Shown here: positions 36,067 to 46,600 of the stretch, in pieces
Numbering within the stretch: the stretch's first letter is position 1
Layout: each line of letters starts with the position of its first letter
Assembly: GCA_029964075.1 (NCBI GenBank)
Contig: CM057133.1
Span: 12,176,699-12,240,698, forward strand
Reading direction: 5' to 3'
Length of the DNA: 64,000 bases
DNA from: Patiria pectinifera
Taxonomy: Eukaryota; Echinodermata; Asteroidea; Valvatida; Asterinidae
Program-made: the position numbers and the translations under genes
Notes under the pieces: model-generated
The model's input: the letters and a program-made list of their open reading frames with translations, nothing else
What the model was told of the DNA's origin: nothing
Databases searched by the model: none

Positions 36067-36623
36067 TACTCTAGAGGACAATGCTTTGTCTTTTCCTTTG
36101 TCCCTGTAATATAACACTCTCCCATAGACCAAGCACACAAACGCACGACCGAGGACCAATTTCAACAAAAGATGAACTCTTGAGGACAACAAAGAAACGT
36201 TGTTCTCCCTTTGTCTGTCTGTCCTCGGGGTGTATTATAGTTCACGTACACATATACGTTCCCACATGGGACCTTTGCTGCCGTGCACTGACGAAGCGCC
36301 CTCTTTCGACTACCACATAGGTTATGTCCTGGCCACTTCCGAATTATTTGGCTACCTACCGCCGGCAAGACACACATGTCTGTGGGGATGTGGCTCTGTG
36401 TCTGTTGGTACGTGTGTATAGTAGCAAGTCATAACCTGCAGCTTAATATTCTGACGCAACCACGCATAATTGCGATATATATATATGGCCACAATGGTCC
36501 GCTTGCGATAGCGCCCCCACCCTGCAATTATGTGTTAAATCATATGACTCTATGGTTGAAATATACCCCCCCCCCAAAAAAAAAACAACTCCAAAAACAA
36601 AACAGAAACAAACTCTAACAATT

Positions 36624-38186
36624 ACGAAAGTACGAAAGCCCTGTAGTGCCATAGAGATTTTTTTCTCGAAGTTCGTTTTTAGGAGATTTTTTTTCTCGAA
36701 GTTCGTTTTTAGGAGATTTTTTTTCTCGAAGTTCGTTTTTAGGAGATTTTTTTTCTCGAAGTTCGTTTTTAGGAGATTTTTTTTTCTCGAAGTTCGTTTT
36801 TAGGAGATTTTTTTTTCTCGAAGTTCGTTTTTAGGAGATTTTTTTTTCTCGAAGTTCGTTTTACGAGATTTTTTTTTCTCGAAGTTCGTTTTTAGGAGAT
36901 TTTTTTTCTCGAAGTTCGTTTTTAGGAGATTTTTTTTCTCGAAGTTCGTTTTTAGGAGATTTTTTTTCTCGAAGTTCGTTTTTACGAGATACATTTTCTC
37001 GAAGTTTGTTTTTATGAGATACATTTTACGGAGTTACGGAGTTTTATGAAGTTACGGAGCCCCTAAAGGGACATCCAAAATTATTTTTTTATCTCGTGCG
37101 CACGACATAATATCTCGTGCGCACGAGATAATTATCACGTGCGCACGACATATATCTCGTGCGCACGACATAATATCTCGTGCGCACGACATACATCTCA
37201 TGGAATGTCGGACACTTCGCCCCATTTCCACGTCGCCCCATGTCACTTCGCCCCTAACCACTTCGCCCCATCCCCACTTCGCCCCAATTCCACTTCGCCC
37301 CATCCCCGCTTCGCCCATCCCCACTTCGCCCCATCCCCGCTTCGCCCCATCCCCACTTAGCCCCATCCCCACTTCGCCCCATGTAGATTGGTATTGTCGT
37401 TCTCAGATAAGTGGGAGACGGGTTGGTATAGCCGGGTTGGGAACAAAGTTGGATCTTTTACTTCAAGCGTTTTTTCTCCGTAGGAGAGTGATAGCTTGAG
37501 AGGTTTGTTATGAATTGTTCATTTGGTCAATATTGGTGGGCTAATTCTTTCCGTTGGTTAGCAATTAGTGAATCTGTTGGAATTGTTTTTAAGCCAATAA
37601 AATACATTTAGATGAGATTTTTTTTTACATGTAAAAGCTGGGGCGAAGTGGGGATGGGGCGAATTGGGGATGGGGCGAAGTGGTTAGGGGCGAAGTGACA
37701 TGGGGCGACGTGGAAATGGGGCGAAGTGTCCGACATTCCATGAGATGTATGTCGTGCGCACGAGATATTATGTCGTGCGCACGAGATTATGTCGTGCGCA
37801 CGTGATAATTATCTCGTGCGCACGAGATATTATGTCGTGCGCACGAGATAAAAAAATAATTTTGGATGTCCCTTTAGGGGCTCCGTAACTTCATAAAACT
37901 CCGTAACTCCGTAAAATGTATCTCATAAAAACGAACTTCGAGAAAAAAAATCTCCTAAAAACGAACTTCGAGAAAAAAAATCTCCTAAAAACGAACTTCG
38001 AGAAAAAAATCTCCTAAAAACGAACTTCGAGAAAAAAAATCTCCTAAAAACGAACTTCGAGAAAAAAAATCTCCTAAAAACGAACTTCGAGAAAAAAAAT
38101 CTCCTAAAAACGAACTTCGAGAAAAAAAATCTCCTAAAAACGAACTTCGAGAAAAAAAATCTCTATGGCACTACAGGGCTTTCGTA
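36624..38186. mobile_element. 1.56-kb near-perfect palindromic foldback element
   Basis: Each arm, from outside in, has a unique 22-bp end (TACGAAAGCCCTGTAGTGCC...), about 8-12 tandem copies of a 30-bp unit (GAGATTTTTTTTCTCGAAGT plus TCGTTTTTAG), TACGGAGCCCCTAAAGGGAC, several CTCGTGCGCACGAG palindromes and a CACTTCGCCCCAT array. A spacer of about 230 bp separates the arms. AACAATT occurs on both flanks (36617-36623, 38187-38193), suggesting a 7-bp target duplication. An extra 7 bp on the left duplicate the element's start. No transposase. Confidence 0.82.
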
Positions 38187-41100
38187 AACAATTGAGAGGA
38201 AGTTGGAGATGAATGGTGCCTGTGTTGTTCGTCCCAATAACTTCAGTGTGCACTGAATGGGTGTGAATATTGTGAATTTTTGACACTTCCTTTCGTCACA
38301 AGATTAACCACATAACTACATTTCAACAAAAGGTGTTCCACATTTTATGCATGCCTCCCATTATTTGTCGCGCAAGCTGCCACCTCCCCCCCCTAGAATG
38401 CCCCTCCTTTTTACTTCACAATACATTTGAAACCTCAGTATGCAATTCCAAATGATTCAGGCCATGGTGAGAAGAAAATAACTTTTCCAGACAAAGATTT
38501 ATTCATATGATACCGAAAGTTTTGGCCACATTATTTCAGGTTTCCGGTCGCTGCCGAAACAGACGGTTGGGTCAAAGAAGCTGCTGCCGATCAAGGTCAC
38601 GATCATGATTTTAAAGCAAATTTGCAGCCATGTAGCTATCCAGACTCACGCCAAGCCAACAAATATCAGAAGTGACTCAAAACGATCGTAAAAGACCTCA
38701 GATTCAGTCAGGGAAAATTTCAAGCATTTAATTTTCTGCTGACTAGAGCCACATCGAAAATCACGACCATTCGGTAACTCTTTTGGTTTCAACATCTTGC
38801 GCGTGTTCGTCACTTCTGTTTCAAACATCAACTATGTCAGCGCGACTGTGGAATGTACGATTTTTCCTCTCAATTCTCATAGCCCGTACCAGCACGTATA
38901 CCTTTTAACCCGAACACAAACCTTATAACCCTAACCCTAATGGGCAAGCGTTTAACACCCGGTGCAATAATAGCTTAAGTTCGAAATAGTTCAGGTGACG
39001 CGAATTTCGTGAGCAGTACCGCTCCCTTATCAAATCTGAATAATATTCTAATAAGGGTATTAATACTTATTCTCGATTAACCCTTGGAGCAACTTAGCAA
39101 AAAAAAATCACACGGGGTGGCCATGTGGAGAATGTTATCACCACATGTGTTTCTAGGTCAATAACCCCCGCATGGCTGCACATGCACATGCACAAGATAG
39201 GTCATTCACATCGTCAGTGATTGTTTACAACCTGTCTGAGCTCTAGGCGGCACGAGGGGTTGACACAAAGAGATCGGCGTTTTGGCCGCCATTTTCTCCA
39301 AGTTACGGCATGAGCCGCCATCTTGCGCACATTCCATAACATCGTCTCCCTTCAAGTTGTACAGTAAATACAAAGAACGTTCAGGCTTACTTGACATGTA
39401 AGATTGACGCAAACGGAAAGTTTCGCAATATTTTTGAATGGAACTTTCGAAAATCACGAATCTGCGCACGAACGCTGTTTGCGAACAAGATTTTTAAACA
39501 TGTTTTTCTTGACCGGGGGGATGTTGGTGCTGTTGATACCCTTTTTCACATAAACAGAAAATCGAGGCATTTAAGGCTTGTACAGAACTGAAGGAGCTTC
39601 TTATTTTCAGAGATAATATGAGTATAATTTATAGATGATAAATTGAGTATTTCAGTACTGATTCAGCCTCCAAAATGTTAGTTTCAAAACAAATTGGAAG
39701 CATGCGACATGTGTTTTGTAAGATTAGATACGAGTGTATACGATAGGCAAGGAGCCATTTCGTCTGGAATATGCCGTGTTTTGTTTCTGAAACAAATTCT
39801 CACGGAATTTTGCAAATAATTATGGTTTTCAACAATTTCTCCCTAAATAAAAGACATCCTGACGATATCTTGCTATCCAAACCCTTAAAATGTGGTAAGT
39901 GAACAATATCAAAACCAAACAAAACGTTTAAACGAGATACTAAGTCGTTTAAACGAGATACTAAGTCGTTTCTAGGTTGTTGTTTTTTGTTTTTTTGGTT
40001 GGCAGCAATACGCCTCCGCAGTATGACACGCAATTTGCTGACTGAAACCGCTCATTGAACGATACGTTAACATTTCGATTATACATTTAGGGAATATTTG
40101 CTTTAACAAAAGATATTATATTATACATATTCATTAAGCCCTGAACACACGCATGCGTAGTGTCCAAGTTTACCGATGCATGCTGGATAGTTAACCCAAA
40201 CCGTGTTGGCTGTGACATGTTCAAGTTTCTAAACTACCGAACAGGCGAGCTTACCGGTACATGTATGCAGTTTCGTATGATTCTGGAACCAGTCGGTGAG
40301 TACACATTCAACTTAATGTAAGAAAAATCTAATGGATCGAGCCAGTATTGTTCACGTTTTATTTTGTTTATATTCCATTAACATGTATTTTATGGAGTGT
40401 CATTTTACTGAGAAGAGAATTGTCGTCAATTGCTGTCATAATTTAAGCTGGTGCCCCTCCCGATCGAATCCAGCAACGCACTCAAAAAGGCTAGAGGGAC
40501 AGCGTCTGACGGCAAATGTTTTTTTCAATATTGGTTACGGAATTTTCTTTGGAGGCTAGCCCACAGCTGCCCCCTCCTAACGAGAGACGACCAGGCATAA
40601 TTTTGGGAGAATGGAAACATTGTTAGCTCATTGGTTACTATGCAAAAAAAAATATATTGGTGTGTAAGCCCTCTCCTCCCCAACTCCGAACCTTTTTTTT
40701 ATTACAAATTTAAGATCTATGCCACATCAGCTGCCGACAGCTAGCAATCTAGACGTACAAACAAGGCATGAATTTAAATATTCAGTCATTTAACACGCTT
40801 GGAAATTGTATTTGAGCACGATTTAAATGGACAACTGACAAGTAGATTGAATTTAACATACACAAAATAATGCACCTATTGACATTTTTAAATGGAAATT
40901 ATTTAAATAGAAATTCGGTAACAGTGTTCTACCCTTCGCTTTGTGGAAATTATACATGAGCTGAAACTTCACCTGCATGTTGAGTACTGACATATCCACA
41001 TTTACAGTCCACAAAGAAATTGTTATTCTCCCGAAACAAGGTGAACATTTGTCCTCAATAAGTGAGACAGGAAAATTATATCGTATTTTATATCTCGACT

Positions 41101-42269
41101 TATGGAGGTTCAAAAGTGGACATCTGCTTTACTGCTAACAGAATAGCAGAAAAGCAAATTGAACGGTTTTTTTTCCAATGCATTGTTCTACTTTTCTGCT
41201 TTTCTGCTATCAGAAAAGCAAGCTTTACCTTTTGCCCTTCGCTGGCGGTTAAAATATCCCCGGTGTTTACGCTCGAGAAATCGGGACAGACAGGGAAAAT
41301 GTTCCAGTAATTTTCAAAGTTGTGCCTTGAATCTAACATTAAAATTACAAGTGGCCAATGAAAAAAACACGTTAAAATGGAAGCACGGATATTTTCTACA
41401 TCACGCCGGCGACACCTGCATGTGGCGTTTGTTTGCTTAGTACAATAACTATTCAAACTGTTTGCTGTATTCAACTTTTTTTTCAATTCCTTTTTCATCG
41501 GTTTCTATCGTATAATTGAAATAACGCAACCAACCGACACATACCCAGCCAGGTTCTTTGCCTATACCAACCAGCGTCGTAGCCATCGTTCTCACAATAT
41601 TTAATAGGGGTGAACTTTCAGGCGCTGTTTTTTTGCAATGGAATGTTGACTTTTTCTACTTAAAAAAATATGGGCATACTCCAATTCCATTGTTGAACCG
41701 TAATCACGTGATCTGTTTCATCCAATTCGAAAGTTCCGATTCTGATTGCGTGCCAGACTGAAATCAAATGAACAATTGTCGATAGCATACTGATGGATTA
41801 GGCCTACAGTAAAGTTCATAGTGGTTGCTCTTTGGAAATTTGGGTCAAATATGGATTGACACATTTCTGTCCAATCAGATCGCTTGTAACAAAAGCTGAC
41901 CATCATTCCGGTGGTGATAGTGTTTATAGGGAAACAAGAGTACGGTGATTGGCGATGAAGTCTATTTTCTGAAGTTTTGGACTTTTCAGCACACTGGCGA
42001 CAAAGATCGTTGTAATCTCTCAAGCACCTGTCGAACACGAAGCTTGAATTATGGTTTCCTTTCGTGTCAATATCAAGGCCGGGTGAACGGGGTGATTGAT
42101 TACCGTGTTCATTTTTTGTGTGAAGTGGTAGACGTTGCCTTGGGCAACATTTTTAATTCCCAGACACATGGGCGCCTTAGCGCTGAACAAAATAGTTCAG
42201 CGCCCCATCACACTTCGTTTGTAACAAAGACAAACACAAACTTCTAGTTCATCTTCTTCCTTCCTTTCT
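38187..42269. other. Intergenic DNA between Ly6 genes A and B, no gene seen
   Basis: No exon-like coding segment on either strand. It contains a two-copy 24-bp direct repeat with AAACGAGATACTAAGTCG at 39926-39970, two YY1-like GCCGCCAT words at 39288 and 39314, and a TTTTCTGCT-rich inverted segment at 41101-41225 that recurs at 53465-53660. Confidence 0.5.
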
Positions 42270-42312
42270 TTACGTCTTTCCGTCTTTCCGTCTTTCCGTC
42301 TTTCCGTCTTTC
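42270..42312 (+). repeat. Microsatellite (TCTTTCCG)n
   Basis: Five or so tandem copies of TCTTTCCG, grading into a CTTTCTTT tract. Confidence 0.8.
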
Positions 42313-42354
42313 TTTCTTTTTACCGGACAATATTATATTCTCCGCGGCTATTTG

Positions 42355-43490
42355 GGACACCATGGGGATTACATTTATGGACACCGTGGGAACACCATGG
42401 GGATTCTATGGACACCATGGGAACACTATGGGGATGTTCAATATGAACACAATGGGAACACCTTAGGCATTTTATGGACACCATGAAGACACCATGGGGA
42501 TTTAAGAGACAGCATTTGAACACCAAGGGGCTATTCTGGACACCAAGGGAACACGATGATAGCTAGACCCACTCTCAAGTCTGGCAAATTTGTACGATTT
42601 TATTTCTTGATTGGCCTGTACGAGTGTTAATAGAGCAATCAAAGGCCTGCTGCAAATAAAGCAATAGAAGACCACGACACAGTCCAATCAATTAGGATCC
42701 TCCCTTACGAAACCATGGGTATTCTATGGGTTTCCCATACGGTCCCGTGGGTTGTCAAGAAAACCACCTTTTTTATGCTGACCATGGGAAACGCACGGAA
42801 ACACGGGTGAACATTATAATACGCTGTGCGGCTTTTGTGGTCACCAATGGAACACCATGGGGATAAACACCATGGGAACACCATAGGACATTTTTTGTAA
42901 CGATTCTGTCAAGTTATGAGTGTTCTAATTGCAATTCATTTTTTTTCCTGTTGATATGTGAAGGCAAATGGAGCATACAGATTTTTTTATTTGGAAAATG
43001 TGCTAAAGACCTTATAATTGAAACATTTATGAATAAAATAAACATGCAACATGGTGATAATAATAGAACAACTTGAAAAGTGATATACATGTAGGCGCAA
43101 AGGTGTACATTAAAGGCATTGGCGCTTAAGACACTCGCCATATGGTGCATATAGAATAGTGCCCATCTAAATGCATGGGACAATCCCCGCAAGACTCATT
43201 TGCTGCACATTATTAATCACGTGACGTAAAAACGTAAACGTACAAAAATATTATAGAAAACTTGTTTGGAAAAGTACCATGGAACATTTGCAATCCTTTT
43301 GGATGAATCACCATGGAAGCATGGGATGAACCAAGATAGGAAAAGTATGGAATAACACCATGGCGAAAAGGCGATAAAGCACCATGGAAATACACATGGG
43401 AACGTACACCATCAATTGCATGGTGTCCAATTTCTCCTTGGAAACCCATGGAGAAGATACCATGGCATTACCCCGTGGGAAGTTGCCAAG
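42355..43490. repeat. CCATGG-rich cluster upstream of Ly6 gene B
   Basis: Many copies of CACCATGGGGATTCTATGGA-like and GAACACCATGG-like units in 42355-42560, 42710-42890 and 43265-43490, separated by unrelated DNA. The units are self-complementary around CCATGG, so the region can fold. It stops about 160 bp before the gene B start codon and is absent upstream of A and C. Clear boundaries or a target duplication were not found. Confidence 0.6.
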
Positions 43491-43653
43491 GGACTGTTTT
43501 GGGAATTATTTGTAAGGGTTACCACTAGGGTTTTTACATACATGTATTTAACACATGGCTCTTACTTCTGCTCACTCATATTCATGCTCGTTGATACCAT
43601 GCAGGTTTTGCTGCTGTGTCTATAACCGTGTGCAAGTCTACCTGTGATCCACC

Positions 43654-46600
43654 ATGAAGCTCCTCGTAGCCGCCATTCTTCTGACCTCTATCGGTAAATG
43701 TCTTGTTCATTTCAATATGTATATTCTTAAAGCACAATTGCGTGCATGGACCTTAGCATAAAGTTGACACTAATTTGCAGGCACTGAAATAGAAAATCTA
43801 ACTTAAAGTTTCGACAAACTTACGCCAGCCTAAGAATGAATGCTAAAAACTGGATAGAGAAATACTCGTCACAACTTGGACGTGCACTTTTAAAAAGGAG
43901 TCAGTAGTAGTGAAGCCCGTCTAACCAGGATATTTTCCCCATTTTTGACGGGCTCTCGACCAATCAGAAGGCCGGATTTGGCCCCACGTGACCCTCATCA
44001 GCATAAAATGAGCAACGGGAATCTACCATTCACCACGGGGAGTGCCATGGGCGGAGGGGCTTGTGTAAATGCAAATAATTAACGGCGTGTACCATTATTC
44101 TGGTATTGAATAATTTACGTATAATAAATATGAATTTTACATAAATTGAAATGTACGAAACAATTATGATTGTCTAATTGAAGAATTTATCTTTTAGTTA
44201 AATATTATCGAGTACGGCGAACATCGTCTAGAATGGAGCATGGAGCAACCCGTAAGATTTGTTGCGAATGACTCATCCCGGTAGTCCATTGTGCAATCCA
44301 CACGGGCAAATTCGTGTACGTGTACAGACATCCCCACAAAATCGAGAAAGTTTACTGTCAGGCAAAGGATTAGTTGGATTGGCCCTGTCGCTATGATTCT
44401 CTGTAATATAGTCTATAAAAATGTTGCATTATGATTTCAGTTGCCGTCCCTACGAGTTGTGCATTGGTAGTGAACACAGCCACCTGTTTGCGTGAGATAA
44501 TCTCTCGGACAATAGACTGTAATTGGCAGCGCAAGCCTTGCTTGAAATCATGTTTAGTCAGTCAACTTCATTGACTTCTTTCACGTACAGATATATGAAG
44601 CTCCCTCACATGCCGTGCGCTGCCAATTAAGTCCCATTGTCCGAGGGAGTCAGTGTTCACTACTGTTGCGTAACTCCTGGCCAAGGGCGGATGGGGGGGG
44701 GGCCAAAGGGGGCCATGGCCCCTCCCCCCCCCCAAAAAAACGAAACCATTTTTTATATTTTTATGTGACATCGCAATAAAGGCAGGCAATGAGTACACCA
44801 CCATCTTTTCCTCAAAAAAACATTGGTTAAAGTGGTCAGAAATTGCCTCAGATCGCACCACAGAACATCTAGAATCCAAAAAATTTTCGGGGCCCTTAAG
44901 CGGGCCCCGAACCCCACGCCGTAATTTTTTTGACCCACTTTTTGGGGGGATCAAAAAAATTTTTGGCACCACCAAAATTGTGTTCTGGATCCGCCCTTGC
45001 TCCTGGCAAGCGATATTTAGAACGCTCAATAATCCATCCCCCACTGTACATGCAGGTAGGTTAAGTCGGTGAAAGATAATCGATATAATGAACACGTCTT
45101 GAAAGAATTACGTCTTTATGGATTAGGGAAACAGCGCTATCTGATCGGACGGTGTAAATATACAATGTGTAGGATGCAGTCAGTCCCTTAATAGAGATGT
45201 ACGTGTACATACTGTACACACCGTACCGAGTGAGCAGACGCTGAAAGTTTGTATTTTGTACGACCACTGCACACAGATATACCATGGAATTAATTCCTTC
45301 CTCCATGGATATACGTACATAGATAGTTCTGATGGTAATGTGGAAGAATATTGTGCAATTGTTATTGCACCTGGATAACATACACGATATGACAAGGCAA
45401 ATATCGGTGCAGAAGCACGGAGTTATTTATTTGCTCCATGATCGGTGCAGTCATCGAGGGGTGATCGACCATCGGTCTCCGTATAGAACGCATGGATTCA
45501 TTAGCTCTCTATCTATTATTAACACAATTCCTCCATGGTTAAAACAATCATCGGACTATACCATGCAAGTACGCTGTTCACCGGTGAGTGTTTGTTTACT
45601 ACAAATACATAAATTAATTTTTCAAACTTTTTAAAAACACGACCAGAAGAAACTCTTGTATGTCTGTACACGTACACGAACTTGTCCATGTGGATTGCAC
45701 AATGGACTACCGGGATGAGTCATTCGCAACAAATCTTAAAGGTTGTTCCATTCTAGACGATGTTCGACGTACTCGATAATAATTTACTAAAAGATAAATT
45801 CTTCAATTAGACAATCATAATTGTTTCGTACATTTCAATTTACGTAAAATTCATATTTATTATACGTATATTATTCAGTACCAGAATAATGGTACACGCC
45901 GTTAATTATTTGCATTTACAAAAGCCCCTCCGCCCAGGCACTCCCCGTGGTGAATGGTAGATTCCCGTTGCTCATTTTATGCTAATGAGGGTCACGTGGG
46001 GCCGAATCCGGCCTTCTGATTAGTCGAGAGCCCGTCAAAAATGGGGGAAAATATCCTGGTTAGACTAGCCTTGGTCAATGCTCTCGTCGTTATTCGTCCC
46101 GTACGCGGTCAATCGTAGGCATATCCTCACGCGCTATATGCACATGTATGTTACAACACAGCGCGAACAGCGACCTCATGCGGCCACTATTTTTTATGCA
46201 AATCAGTTGGGAACGATCTCGAGCCTTGGTTCAATCGTCGGCAAAAGCTTATGTTTTTCTTTTTTTTGCGCTGGATTTCTAGCGCACGACCTCGTATGCG
46301 AATACAGATAAGTGTAGGCGGGGCTAATTTGTGGAGTGTCCAATCACACCTTGGTAAATCCGGACGTCATCAAATTATTTGCAGCTATTCGCCTCTTGCG
46401 GACGTGACAGGAACTACAGTTTTTGTGCATTGGTGTGTGCAGAGACACACAACCGTACGTGTATGGATTTGTACGGTGCCACGTTTCACTATGCAAGTTT
46501 CCACGCAACGATCGACCAATAAGAAAACGACATTTAAGGTCAGCTAAGGCTATTAACATAATGAGCACCACCCCCAAAACCTCACATGGACGATTGAACC

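Noticed and set aside
36653..37020. Evenly spaced 30-bp repeats resembling a CRISPR array
   Set aside because: Units are head-to-tail with no unique spacers, the inverse array exists 1 kb away, and the window is a eukaryotic nuclear genome.
36552..37024. Long repetitive open frames with KTNFEKKNLL-type repeats
   Set aside because: The 30-bp tandem unit is a multiple of three, so stop-free frames arise on both strands automatically. There is no start context, splice or domain; it is a foldback arm.
38920..38945. Telomeric repeat
   Set aside because: Only about two CCCTAA units; too short to indicate a telomere or an interstitial array.
44568..45095. 175-aa minus-strand open frame
   Set aside because: It crosses an hAT MITE with visible 8-bp duplication and the centre of a foldback. 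The glycine/proline-rich part is the MITE's G-run, and there is no domain.
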